Below are positions 54,639 to 64,000 of a stretch of DNA of 64,000 bases, piece after piece. The DNA comes from JBDTSW01 sp963797835. Its GTDB lineage: Bacteria > Actinomycetota > Thermoleophilia > Solirubrobacterales > 70-9. The position numbers and the translations under genes are program-made. Location of the stretch: positions 248,001 to 312,000 of the forward strand of contig CAWCRN010000019.1 in NCBI GenBank assembly GCA_963797835.1. The letters run 5' to 3'. Every line of letters begins with the position of its first letter. The stretch's first letter is position 1. The notes beneath the pieces are model-generated. The model was given only the letters and a program-made list of their open reading frames with translations. It did not search any database and was not told where the DNA came from.

Positions 54639-55118
54639 CTACGCGCGGGGTTGCGCCGCCTCGATCCTGTAGGTCGTCTGGGCGTCGAGCGAACCCTCGA
54701 TCCCCTCCGGAAGGGGGTCGCCGCCGAATGCCCTCAGGGCGACGGCCTGAATCTTCACGCTCTCCGCGCCGTCGCGCGCGACGATCCAGCGGCCGTCGTC
54801 CCAACGAAGCGCGTCCGGTGAGTTATCGAGCATCAGAGCCGCGATCAGCTGCGCCTTGTCGCGCAGCTTGCGCGCGGTCAGGGCGACGTTCCCGCCGACC
54901 GCGTCGCTGGGGGTGCTGTTGAAGCTGTTGCCCTCCCCGAACCGGTCGGTGTCCTCGTGCACGACCTTGATGTCCTCAGGGGGGATGCCCAGCTCATCCG
55001 CGGCGATCCCGGCGAGCTCGGCCTCCTGACCCTGGGAGGCTTCGCTGAGGCTAAGCACGGCCTTGCCCGTCGGGTGCATGCGCAGGAACACCGCCCGGTA
55101 GACGCCGTCGTCAGCCAC
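54639..55118 (-). CDS. Detached CoxL/xanthine-dehydrogenase-like molybdopterin-domain fragment
   Basis: A 159-residue protein that matches only the middle-to-late part of CoxL (compare CoxL around residues 487-650). It has VFLRMHPTGKAVLSLSEASQGQEAELAGIAADELG, DIKVVHEDTDRFGEGNSFNSTPSDAVGGNVAL and GDPLPEGIEGSLDAQTTYRIEA in outline. It lacks the N-terminal half, the active-site loop and the C-terminus. The frame is open from its start at 55118 to the stop. It is about as similar to the intact CoxL as a distant paralogue, so it is not a recent duplication. It may be a remnant of a second enzyme or a functional small protein. Confidence 0.7.
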   Translation of the reverse strand: MADDGVYRAVFLRMHPTGKAVLSLSEASQGQEAELAGIAADELGIPPEDIKVVHEDTDRFGEGNSFNSTPSDAVGGNVALTARKLRDKAQLIAALMLDNSPDALRWDDGRWIVARDGAESVKIQAVALRAFGGDPLPEGIEGSLDAQTTYRIEAAQPRA

Positions 55119-55190
55119 GTGGCCCGAGGATATCGCGCTTGCGCCGATCGGTCGACGGGCCGGGACGCAGACGGGGTGGCACCGCCCCGC

Positions 55191-56531
55191 TCACGGGGTG
55201 GTGTTGCCGCGACTGGGCCCGTACCCGCTGGGCATCGGAACGGGCCGCGGATCGGCCGGGCCGGCGCTCGGCCACGATGGCTCACGGCCGCCCTCGGTCG
55301 CGGGCGACGGCGGCGGCTTCCAGCTCGCCTCCGGCGATTCCAGGTCGGCGGCGGCGATCGCCTCGACGACCTCGTCGAGCGCCTTCAGGCTGTGTCCGCT
55401 GACGAGCGCGTCGCAGTAGGGCAGGGCCGCGGCCATGCCGCCGGCCCCCGGGTAGAAGCCGGGCGCGCTGGCGCGCGGGTTGACCCAGATGATCCGGTGC
55501 GCCAGCCGCGCAAGACGCGCCATCTCGCGCGAGACGAGCGCGGGGTCCCCTCGCTCCCAGCCGTCGGAGAGGATCACGATCACGGCGCCGTGCGCCATGC
55601 CGCGGCGTCCGTGGCGGTCGTTGAAGGTCCGGAGCGCCTGGCCTATCCGCGTCCCGCTCGACCAGTCGGGGGCGACCGCGGCCGCCCGCTGGATCGCAGC
55701 CTCGGGGTTGCGCCCGCCCAGAGCGCGGGTGAGGCGCGTCAGGCGAGTCGCGAACACGAACGCCTCGGCCGGGCTGCCCCCGCCCACCGCCGAGGTCAGC
55801 AGCTGCAGGTAGGCGCGAGCGTAGGGTTCCATCGAGCCGGAGATGTCGCAGAGCAGCACGAGTCGCCGGGGGCGAGTGCGCCGGCGCCGGCGCGCGAGGT
55901 CGATCGGGTCACCTCCGGTCCGGAGGCTGTCGCGGAGCGTGCGGCGCAGGTCGAGGCGCTCGCCGCGCCGTGCCCGCCGCCCGCGGCGCGAGCGTCGCCG
56001 CGGCGTGGACAGCTCAAGCTCCGACATCAGCCGGCGAAGTTGCGCGAGCTCGTCGGGCTCGAGCGCCGCGAAGCTCCTCTCCCGCAGACGCTCCTCGTCG
56101 CTGGCCATCGCCAGCGGGGTCTCGACCTCTCGCTCGTCGGCGTCGCCGGGCGCCGACGAGGCCAGGCCGAGGCCGCCGGGCTCGGCTGACCCCGGCTCGC
56201 GCGGGACGGCCTGCGCACCGGGGCTCGGCGGCCGCTCGCTCGGCTGCGAGGCGCCGCGGCGCGGCGCGTAAGGATCGCCGCGCTCCTCGCCGGGCTCGAG
56301 GCGCAGGTCGAACACCGCCGCGAACACGCGGTCGAAGGTGGGCAGCTGCGCGTGCGAGGAGACGAACACCGACCGCGCCGTCCAGTACAGCTCGGTGCGT
56401 GTCAGCGGCGCAACCAGGGTCAGCGCCCGCGCGAACCGCGCCGAGCGCTCCGGCGTCACAGGCACGCCGGCGACGCGCAGCCGCTGGCCAAACGCCGTCG
56501 CCAGCGCGGGGAGATCGAGCGCCTCGAGCAT
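55191..56531 (-). CDS. coxE: CoxE, VWA-domain maturation protein
   Basis: A 446-residue protein. N-terminal part FGQRLRVAGVPVTPERSARFARAL and TELYWTARSVFVSSHAQLPTFDRVF in outline is the CoxE/VWA-CoxE region. A Pro/Ser/Arg-rich linker (95-190) follows, then the von Willebrand A domain: RLVLLCDISGSMEPYARAYLQ (MIDAS DxSxS), VIVILSDGWERGDP. CoxE acts with the CoxD ATPase in assembly of the CO dehydrogenase active site. ATG 56531 follows coxL by 22 bp. The C-terminal 45 residues are Pro-rich and probably disordered. Confidence 0.92.
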   Translation of the reverse strand: MLEALDLPALATAFGQRLRVAGVPVTPERSARFARALTLVAPLTRTELYWTARSVFVSSHAQLPTFDRVFAAVFDLRLEPGEERGDPYAPRRGASQPSERPPSPGAQAVPREPGSAEPGGLGLASSAPGDADEREVETPLAMASDEERLRERSFAALEPDELAQLRRLMSELELSTPRRRSRRGRRARRGERLDLRRTLRDSLRTGGDPIDLARRRRRTRPRRLVLLCDISGSMEPYARAYLQLLTSAVGGGSPAEAFVFATRLTRLTRALGGRNPEAAIQRAAAVAPDWSSGTRIGQALRTFNDRHGRRGMAHGAVIVILSDGWERGDPALVSREMARLARLAHRIIWVNPRASAPGFYPGAGGMAAALPYCDALVSGHSLKALDEVVEAIAAADLESPEASWKPPPSPATEGGREPSWPSAGPADPRPVPMPSGYGPSRGNTTP

Positions 56532-56553
56532 CTCGGCCTCGATCAGCCGCCGC

Positions 56554-58925
<2,372 letters not shown>

Positions 58926-58929
<4 letters not shown>

Positions 58930-59405
58930 CTCCTCTGCGGCTCGGCGCCCTCATGCTCGGCCGCCCAGCGAACCGCTCTGACGATGTTCGAGTATCCGGT
59001 GCAGCGGCAGATCGCGCCGGAGATCGCGGTGCGGATCTCCTCCTCCGAGGGATCGGGGTTGGCGTCGAGCAGCGCTCGGGTGGTCATGATCATCCCGGGG
59101 GTGCAGAAGCCGCACTGCAGGCCGTGCTCCTCGTGGAAGCCCTGCTGGACCGGGTCGAGCACGCCGTCGACCTCCATCGACTCGATCGTGCGGATCTCGT
59201 GGCCCTCGCACATGGCTGCGAGCACCGTGCACGACTTGACCGGCCGGCCGTCCATCTGCACTACGCAGGCCCCGCAGTTGGAGGTATCGCAGCCCCAGTG
59301 GGTCCCGGTGAGCCCCAGCGTGTCGCGAAGGAAGTGGACGAGCAGGAGGGCGGGCTCGATCTCGCGCGTGAACTTCTCACCGTTGACGGTCACCGTGACT
59401 TCCAT
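58926..59405 (-). CDS. coxS: Aerobic CO dehydrogenase, small iron-sulfur subunit
   Basis: A 159-residue protein with two [2Fe-2S] clusters. The plant-type cluster is held by Cys39, Cys44, Cys47 and Cys59 (GCDTSNCGACVV...KSC). The second has Cys98, Cys101, Cys133 and Cys135 (LQCGFCTPGM...ICRCTGY). It passes electrons from CoxL to the FAD in CoxM. ATG 59405 overlaps the coxM stop (TGATG). Confidence 0.97.
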
Positions 59406-60280
59406 CAGGCCTCCTGGTGTCGTGCGCGGTCCGCGGCGCGCCTAAGCGCGCGGCGCGTGAGCTCGCCGGCCAGGTGGCGCTTGTAATCGACCGGCCCTCG
59501 CCCATCGGCGCTCGGGGAGCAATCCTCGGCCGCGATCGCCCCCGCCTCGCTGAACAGCTCCTCCGAGGGCGCCTTGCCGCGCAGCAGCTCCTCGGCACGC
59601 GAGACGTGGACGGTGGTGGGGCCGACGGCGCTCAGCCCGAGGCCGGCGTCGGCGATCGCGCCACCCTCGAGCCAGATCGCCCCGGACACCGCGACGATCG
59701 CCCAGTCGCCCGCGCGACGCTCGACCTTCTCATGGGCGCTGCCGCCGCCTGCGCGCAGCGGCAGGCGAATCTCGACCAGCACCTCGGCGTCCGCGATCGC
59801 CGTCTGGTACGGGCCGATGTGGAAGTCCTCCATCGAGACGGTTCGCTCCCCGCCGGTGCCGGCGACCACCACCTGCGCCTTCAACGCCGAGCAGACGGCC
59901 GAGAGGTCCTCGGCGGCGTCGGCCTGGGCCAGTGAGCCGCCGATCGTGCCGCGGTTTCGCACGGGCGGGTCGGCGATCACCCGCTCGGCGTCGGCGAAGA
60001 TCGGGAAGTGCCGCGCGAGCAGCTCGGATTCGAGCAGCTCGCGGTGACGCGTCAGCGCCCCGATCCGGACATCTCCGTCCTGCTCGCGGATGTAGGAGAG
60101 CTGGTCGAGGTCGTTGATGTCGATCAGGCAGTCAGGGTTCGCGAGGCGCAGCTTCATCATCGGCAAGAGGCTGTGCCCGCCCGCGATCACGCGGGACTCG
60201 GGCCCGTGCTTCTCGAGCAGCGCGATCGCGTCCTCGACGCTGGTCGCGCGCTCGTACTCGATCGGTCCCGGGGTCTGCAC
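59405..60280 (-). CDS. coxM: Aerobic CO dehydrogenase, FAD-binding medium subunit
   Basis: A 291-residue flavoprotein. FAD-pyrophosphate motifs are VIAGGHSLLPMMKLRLANP near residue 34 and NRGTIGGSLAQADAAEDL near residue 110. The C-terminal domain is from about residue 180. It accepts electrons from CoxS and passes them to the quinone pool. The start is GTG 60280 (QTPGPIEYERA); the much longer open frame upstream is antisense or shifted sequence of the next genes. Confidence 0.95.
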   Translation of the reverse strand: MQTPGPIEYERATSVEDAIALLEKHGPESRVIAGGHSLLPMMKLRLANPDCLIDINDLDQLSYIREQDGDVRIGALTRHRELLESELLARHFPIFADAERVIADPPVRNRGTIGGSLAQADAAEDLSAVCSALKAQVVVAGTGGERTVSMEDFHIGPYQTAIADAEVLVEIRLPLRAGGGSAHEKVERRAGDWAIVAVSGAIWLEGGAIADAGLGLSAVGPTTVHVSRAEELLRGKAPSEELFSEAGAIAAEDCSPSADGRGPVDYKRHLAGELTRRALRRAADRARHQEA

Positions 60281-60291
60281 AGAAGCTCTCC

Positions 60292-60903
60292 CTACTCGCT
60301 CCGCGCCGGCTTGCGCCTGCGAGGCGCTCCGGCCTCTTCGCTCGGGCTGTAGGTGGCCGGGGCGCCGGCGCCGATCGCCGGGGAGGACATCGGCCCGCCG
60401 CCCCCTTTGGCCTCGAGGCGTTCGGGGCTTGAGTACATCGAGCCGGCCGCGGAGCTCGAGTAGGCCGCGTCTCGGAGCGCCTCGCCCGCCTCGCCCCGGG
60501 CGCCGAGGGGGCTCTCCCTGCCGAGGCGAGCGAGCTGGACGGCGCCCCGCGTATAGACCACGTCGATGTTCTTGACCCTGCCCCCCCGGCCCTGGCGCTC
60601 GAGCATCGCGGCGCCCGCTCCCGGGAACACGGACTCGACCAGGCCGGCGGCGTCCTCGGGCCCGGCCTTCTTCTCGAGCAGTCCCTCGAGCAGCTCGGTT
60701 CCGCCGGCGAGGTCGGCGTTGATCGCGTTGACCACGTCGTTTACCGGCTCGGTCTTGCCGAGGATCTCCCCGACCGCCCCGATCACGAGGTCGAGCCCGG
60801 CGGTGATCTTCCGCAACTCCAGGATCACCGCGACGAGATAGACCACCAGCGCGAGGATGATCAGGACCACGGCGATGATCGTGACGATGGCGGCGGGCTC
60901 CAT
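60292..60903 (-). CDS. Membrane-anchored hypothetical protein, cox cluster (protein 5 of 5)
   Basis: A 203-residue protein: one N-terminal membrane helix (IVTIIAVVLIILALVVYLVAVI), then a helical region (LDLVIGAVGEILGKTEPVNDVV). From residue 100 it has a basic, disordered, Ser/Gly/Ala-rich tail ending RRRKPARSE. It ends 11 bp before coxM starts. Together with the four smaller genes upstream, it forms a block of single-pass proteins between coxG and coxM that I do not find in the classical coxMSLDEFG order. Confidence 0.75.
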   Translation of the reverse strand: MEPAAIVTIIAVVLIILALVVYLVAVILELRKITAGLDLVIGAVGEILGKTEPVNDVVNAINADLAGGTELLEGLLEKKAGPEDAAGLVESVFPGAGAAMLERQGRGGRVKNIDVVYTRGAVQLARLGRESPLGARGEAGEALRDAAYSSSAAGSMYSSPERLEAKGGGGPMSSPAIGAGAPATYSPSEEAGAPRRRKPARSE

Positions 60904-60909
60904 GATCGG

Positions 60910-61167
60910 TCAGGCGTCGTCGAGGATCGTGTCCAGGGACCCGCCGTAGTTCGCGACCACCCCGACCGTCTGGTTCACCTGGCTCTGGGTCGTGCCCAGC
61001 AGCTCGACGGCGTCGAGGTCCTTCGAGGCCGCCCTCGCCACCGGCACCAGGCTCGCGACCGCCGACTCGACCTGCTTGGCGGCGTTCAGCACGCCGCGGA
61101 GCAGGATGACGACGACCGGGACGATGACAAGCAGCAGCACGGCGTTGCCGATCCACCAGAGGGTCAT
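60910..61167 (-). CDS. Small single-pass membrane protein, cox cluster (4 of 5)
   Basis: An 85-residue protein: WWIGNAVLLLVIVPVVVILLRG is the membrane helix, then an amphipathic region (QVESAVASLVPVARAASKDLDAVELL) with regular Val/Leu spacing suggestive of coiled-coil or lipid contact. ATG 61167 overlaps the stop of the preceding gene (ATGA). Confidence 0.72.
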   Translation of the reverse strand: MTLWWIGNAVLLLVIVPVVVILLRGVLNAAKQVESAVASLVPVARAASKDLDAVELLGTTQSQVNQTVGVVANYGGSLDTILDDA

Positions 61168-61442
61168 CGCTTCCTCGCGTGCTCGGCGACGATCGCCGCC
61201 TTGTCGGCGACCCCGGGAAGCAGGCCGAGGATGGTCGAGAACTGGGCGTTGATCGCCTCCACGGCGGGGCGCAGGGGACGGAGGTGCTCGGACTCGACGG
61301 TGGTCAGAGCCGACCCCAGCGTGCCGAGCCCCTCGGCGATCCTGGTCAGGCGCCGACGGATCTCGATCAGTGCGAGCGCCAGCACGACCACGAGGACAAC
61401 CGCCTCCGCGACGCTCAGCACGATCAGGAGCGACGTGCTCAT
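61164..61442 (-). CDS. Small single-pass membrane protein, cox cluster (3 of 5)
   Basis: A 92-residue protein: LLIVLSVAEAVVLVVVLALALI is the membrane helix. A basic stop-transfer (EIRRRLTRI) follows, then an amphipathic helix region (LGTLGSALTTVESEHLRPL). ATG 61442 overlaps the preceding stop (ATGA). The general plan is like DUF948-type proteins. Confidence 0.72.
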   Translation of the reverse strand: MSTSLLIVLSVAEAVVLVVVLALALIEIRRRLTRIAEGLGTLGSALTTVESEHLRPLRPAVEAINAQFSTILGLLPGVADKAAIVAEHARKR

Positions 61443-61747
61443 CCCGGCTCCCCGTCGGCGTAGCCCTGCGAGAGCGCGTTCATGTAGCCGTCCTGGACGA
61501 CGCCCTCCGCGCCGATCTGCCCCAGCACGGGCGCCGTCGCCTGGAGCTGCGGGATGTTTGCGGTGTTGTCAGCCACCTCCCCAGCGGAATCCAGCAGGCC
61601 ATCGACGCTCGTCTCGATGTTCATCAGGTAGCGGAGCAGCAGGAGCAGCATGGCCGCCACGACCAGCGCCACTACGAGGCCAAGGCCGAGAGAGACGTAC
61701 CAGAGGGTGCGCTCCGCGTCGGCCAGTGCGAGCGGCATCACCATCAT
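61439..61747 (-). CDS. Small single-pass membrane protein, cox cluster (2 of 5)
   Basis: A 102-residue protein: short N-terminal helix MPLALADAERTLWYVSLGLG, long hydrophobic helix (LVVALVVAAMLLLLLRYL), then LMNIETSVDGLLDSAGEVADNTANIPQL in outline. ATG 61747 is chosen because it overlaps the previous stop (ATGA) and is followed by two further in-frame start codons. The longer open frame is shifted sequence of the previous gene. Confidence 0.7.
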   Translation of the reverse strand: MMVMPLALADAERTLWYVSLGLGLVVALVVAAMLLLLLRYLMNIETSVDGLLDSAGEVADNTANIPQLQATAPVLGQIGAEGVVQDGYMNALSQGYADGEPG

Positions 61748-62004
61748 CTTCCGACGGCCGCCTTTCGAATCGCTCGGGCCGCGTGAAGGATCCTGACCCC
61801 CGATTGGTTGATCTGGGCGATGCCGCTGAGCCCGTCGGTCTGCGCCTGCAGCGTTCCGACCGCCTCCTTCGCGGTGCGCGCCTGTCCTTCGATCCGCGAG
61901 GCCAGGACGAGGATCGTCACCACGATGATCACCGCCACGATCACGACCACGACCCCGAGCGACAGACCGATCCACCAAGAGGTCGTGTCGGCGGCGAGCA
62001 GCAC
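61744..62004 (-). CDS. Small single-pass membrane protein, cox cluster (1 of 5)
   Basis: An 86-residue protein from GTG 62004: LLAADTTSWWIGLSLGVVVVIVAV leads into the membrane helix, then VLASRIEGQARTAKEAVGTLQAQTDGL in outline as an amphipathic helix. An upstream TTG at 62040 is possible. A TW/WW motif before the helix is shared with protein 4 (WWIGNAV), which suggests the block arose by duplication. Confidence 0.7.
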   Translation of the reverse strand: MLLAADTTSWWIGLSLGVVVVIVAVIIVVTILVLASRIEGQARTAKEAVGTLQAQTDGLSGIAQINQSGVRILHAARAIRKAAVGR

Positions 62005-62109
62005 GCTATCGGCTCCAGTCCTCCGCTGGCCCGAGCGCAATCAACGTGATCGGGTCCATTGCGCTGGCAATATACCGCCCGCCACAAGCGTGCCCGAGGC
62101 GCGGGAGCG

Positions 62110-62550
62110 TCACATCTGTTCGGCGAGGTTCTGGGAGAAGGTCGCGATCATCGCCTCGGTGACAGCTGCGATAACACCCTCGCCCATCTGGGCGGCCTTG
62201 CCGACGACGTTGACTTCGGAGTGAATCGCCACCTCGGTCACAGCGCCGGCCTCTTTCAGCTGGAGCTCGATCCTCGCATCGGCGTTGCCCTGGCCTCCTG
62301 CCTCCTTCGCCCTGGCGGTCAGCACCGCGCGACGGGCGGCATCGTCCCGCTCGACGATCTCGGCGGGGCCGGTGTAGGTCATCGACATCGACCCGAGCTT
62401 GATCTTGACCTCGGCGGTGACCTTCTCGTCGCTCTCCTTCTCGATCACCCTGGCGTCGGGCACACAGGGGACAACTCGTTCGAGGTCGAGCATCGTGCTC
62501 CAGACCTGATCGACCGGCTTCTCGACCGAGAATGAATTGTCGAACTCCAC
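62110..62550 (-). CDS. coxG: CoxG, SRPBCC protein of CO dehydrogenase
   Basis: A 146-residue protein of the CoxG family: EFDNSFSVEKPVDQVWSTMLDLERVVPCVPDARV in outline, then YTGPAEIVERDDAARRAVLTA and the C-terminal helix region AAQMGEGVIAAVTEAMIATFS. CoxG is linked to membrane association of CO dehydrogenase and to menaquinone handling in mycobacteria. It has no C-terminal tail, unlike longer homologues. The start is GTG 62550, probably leaderless. It opens the minus-strand cox unit. Confidence 0.9.
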   Translation of the reverse strand: MEFDNSFSVEKPVDQVWSTMLDLERVVPCVPDARVIEKESDEKVTAEVKIKLGSMSMTYTGPAEIVERDDAARRAVLTARAKEAGGQGNADARIELQLKEAGAVTEVAIHSEVNVVGKAAQMGEGVIAAVTEAMIATFSQNLAEQM

Positions 62551-62574
62551 GATTCAAAGCTACCGTTCGTACCC
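62551..62574. promoter_or_regulatory. Compact divergent promoter pair, coxG / YceI-like gene
   Basis: Only 24 bp separate the two GTG starts. On the plus strand TACCGT (62561-62566) and on the minus strand TAGCTT (62562-62557) match the TANNNT -10 box at the distance expected for leaderless actinobacterial mRNAs. The two boxes overlap, so the promoters may compete. Confidence 0.4.
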
Positions 62575-63135
62575 GTGTCCCTGCAGGCAGGCATCCACAA
62601 GTTCGGGCCGGACAACGCCGCGCTTCGAGTGAAGACGGGCCGGCAGGGTGCGGCCGCCAAGGTGGGCCACGACCTCGTCATCGATGTCACCTCCTGGGGG
62701 GCGACGCTCGACGTCGGCGAGGATCGGGGGCATGTCAGCCTGGAGTTCAATGCCGACCCTGATTCCCTTCGGATACGCGAAGGCACCGGCGGGGTCCAGC
62801 CGCTGAGCGACGAGGACCGGGCCGACATCCAGCAGACCATCGACGGCGAGGTGCTGAAGGGGGAGTCGATCGAGTTCCGCTCCACTGCCGTCGAGGCCTC
62901 GGACGGCGGCCGGCTTCTGTCCGCGAGCGGTGAGCTCAAGATGGCGGGCAGCAGCCACCGGGTCGAGTTCGAGCTGAGCATCAGCTCTAAGGGCGAGATG
63001 AGTGGCGGCGCCACCCTCCGGCAGACCGACTGGGGGATCAAGCCTTACTCGGCGCTGTTCGGGGCCCTCAAGGTCGCGGACGAGGTCGAGGTCGTGGTCG
63101 AGGCGCGCTTGCCAACAAGCGAAAGCCCCGGTTGA
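62575..63135 (+). CDS. YceI-like lipocalin-fold protein
   Basis: A 186-residue protein: GPDNAALRVKTGRQGAAAKVGHDLVIDVTSW, then VSLEFNADPDSLRI, FRSTAVEASDGGRLLSASGELKMAGSSHRVEFELSI in outline and QTDWGIKPYSALFGALKVADEVEVVVEARLP. YceI proteins bind isoprenoid quinones or similar amphiphiles. There is no signal peptide, so it is cytoplasmic or loosely membrane-associated. It is divergent from coxG at 24 bp. A quinone-binding role next to CO dehydrogenase would make sense but is inference. Confidence 0.85.
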   Translation: MSLQAGIHKFGPDNAALRVKTGRQGAAAKVGHDLVIDVTSWGATLDVGEDRGHVSLEFNADPDSLRIREGTGGVQPLSDEDRADIQQTIDGEVLKGESIEFRSTAVEASDGGRLLSASGELKMAGSSHRVEFELSISSKGEMSGGATLRQTDWGIKPYSALFGALKVADEVEVVVEARLPTSESPG

Positions 63136-63227
63136 GGATTCGGCAGGAACCGTCTCGGGGTCGATGGTGGTTGCGCCGCGGGTGGCCGATCAGCAAGCGC
63201 TTCTTCCGATCGCGGGAAGGACTGGGG

Positions 63228-63291
63228 GTTGTGGGCGTCTTAGCCGGTAGACGCACACGCGATCGCGCTCCAGCGGTCGAACACCCACAAC
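63228..63291. promoter_or_regulatory. Nested hairpins upstream of RTX-like gene
   Basis: GTTGTGGGCGT (63228-63238) and ACACCCACAAC (63281-63291) can pair with one mismatch. Inside, GCGTCT-TAGCCGGT-AGACGC (63235-63254) forms a perfect 6-bp hairpin that competes for the same bases. It ends 18 bp before the ATG at 63310, so it may be a structured leader or a terminator of the YceI-like gene. Confidence 0.4.
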
Positions 63292-63309
63292 TCCAGAGGT
63301 GCTCCTCAA

Positions 63310-64000
63310 ATGAACACCAACTCACGGGCCAAATGGCCACTCCCCCTGATGGCAACAGCAACCGTGCTCGCCCTGCTGCTCGCGGCCCTCGTCATTCCGG
63401 CGAGTTCGAACGCGAGCTACCAGGGCGTGCGGGTCGCGATCAACGACGGCACCCTCGAGGTCAAGGGCAGCGATCGCGCCGATACCCTCGCGCTTCGGCT
63501 GGAGGCCGGCGACCCGAACCGGATCCAGGTCGACGTGGGCGATGACGGCTCGGCCGATCGCTCGTTCGCGCGCGACGATGTCGCAGCCATCGAGGTCAGG
63601 ATGGGCGACGGTGACGATTCCGTTCGCGTCGACGACACGAACGGGGCGTTCACCGCCTCCGTCCCTACGACGATCACCGGTGGCGACGGTGACGACTCGC
63701 TGAACGGCGGCCTCGGCGCCGAGACGTACAAGGGCGGCAAGGGCAAGGACGGGGTCGACGGCAACGGCGGCAACGACAACGCCTCCCTGGGCGGCGGGAC
63801 GGACGCCTTCCGCTGGGATCCGGGCGACGGCAGCGACGAGATCGACGGCCAGGACGGCCGCGACACGATGCTGTTCAACGGTGCCGCCGGGGGCGAGACC
63901 GTGACGATGACGGCGGCCGGAAGACGGCTCGTGTTCGTCCGCCAACCCGGCAACGTCACGATGGACACGGACGACGTCGAGATCGTCGACTTCAACGCTC
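63310..64000 (+). CDS. Exported RTX-like Asp/Gly-rich protein, 3' truncated by window
   Basis: Open to the window end (230 codons). The signal peptide MNTNSRAKWPLPLMATATVL with cleavage near PASSNA is followed by a beta-rich domain (VRVAINDGTLEVKGSDRADT, AIEVRMGDGDDSVRVDD). Then come hemolysin-type Ca-binding repeats: GGDGDDSLNGGLGAETYKGG, GKGKDGVDGNGGND, DGQDGRDTMLFNG. Such GGxGxD-like repeats bind calcium in secreted proteins. ATG 63310 follows the nested hairpin; no strong ribosome binding site is visible. Confidence 0.85.
   Translation, partial: MNTNSRAKWPLPLMATATVLALLLAALVIPASSNASYQGVRVAINDGTLEVKGSDRADTLALRLEAGDPNRIQVDVGDDGSADRSFARDDVAAIEVRMGDGDDSVRVDDTNGAFTASVPTTITGGDGDDSLNGGLGAETYKGGKGKDGVDGNGGNDNASLGGGTDAFRWDPGDGSDEIDGQDGRDTMLFNGAAGGETVTMTAAGRRLVFVRQPGNVTMDTDDVEIVDFNA

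Noticed and set aside
59405..61156. A 583-codon minus-strand frame extending coxM upstream
   Set aside because: The part before GTG 60280 is frame-shifted reading of the small membrane protein genes and has no coxM similarity.

Overview
The window is a GC-rich stretch (roughly 68-70% by eye) with many GTG/TTG starts and stop-start overlaps of the ATGA/GTGA/TTGA type. Several gene families are typical of soil actinobacteria: form I CO dehydrogenase, wax ester synthase/DGAT, DUF4389, GH15, and an arsenate reductase with an N-terminal helical domain. I infer an actinobacterium, possibly Thermoleophilia, probably from a metagenome assembly. Many otherwise conserved genes are broken by single-base indels, often in G/C runs, most densely at 1-22 kb. 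Neighbouring genes are perfectly open, so I read most of these as assembly errors, not gene decay. I found no rRNA, tRNA or CRISPR array.

Layout. 1-2.9 kb: a catabolic run of intradiol dioxygenase (5' truncated), enoyl-CoA hydratase and flavin monooxygenase. 2.9-9 kb: small proteins, L-2-hydroxyglutarate oxidase, wax ester synthase/DGAT, chromate transporter, a primary-like sigma factor, a PepSY protein. 9-10.3 kb: a metallo-beta-lactamase-fold hydrolase, then an intergenic stretch with an unusual inverted repeat. 10.3-22.6 kb (minus strand): a probable 13-gene operon of kdd, hotdog thioesterase, kce, TetR, S66 peptidase, peptide ABC transporter (SBP-B-C-D-F), DmpA-type aminopeptidase, M20 peptidase and ogt. 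It suggests import and breakdown of peptides that yield 3,5-diaminohexanoate or another beta-amino acid. A histone-deacetylase-like amidohydrolase is divergent from it. 24.8-27.5 kb: an arsenic locus, arsC divergent from arsR-arsM-diiron protein.

27.5-45 kb is a mixed region: glycosyltransferase, PAS protein plus MBL hydrolase, an ECF sigma factor fused to a zinc-finger/membrane/Pro-Gly tail, HD-GYP, FlgM-like protein, P450, DUF4389, amine oxidase, NTF2-like proteins, GH15, MFS exporter and a UvrA paralogue.

45.2-62.6 kb is a molybdenum/CO-oxidation island. moaB, moaC and a moaD-moaE fusion lie on the minus strand. A HTH-Mop regulator with modABC lies on the plus strand. A long minus-strand unit then runs coxG, five small membrane proteins, coxM, coxS, coxL, coxE, a detached CoxL-like fragment, an XdhC-YHS fusion, a MocA-like cytidylyltransferase, a MoxR/CoxD ATPase, XdhC and moaA. 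Together these cover molybdate uptake, molybdopterin synthesis, cytosine-dinucleotide attachment, cofactor insertion and sulfuration, and the form I CO dehydrogenase. The window ends with a YceI-like protein and the 5' part of an exported RTX-like Asp/Gly-rich protein.
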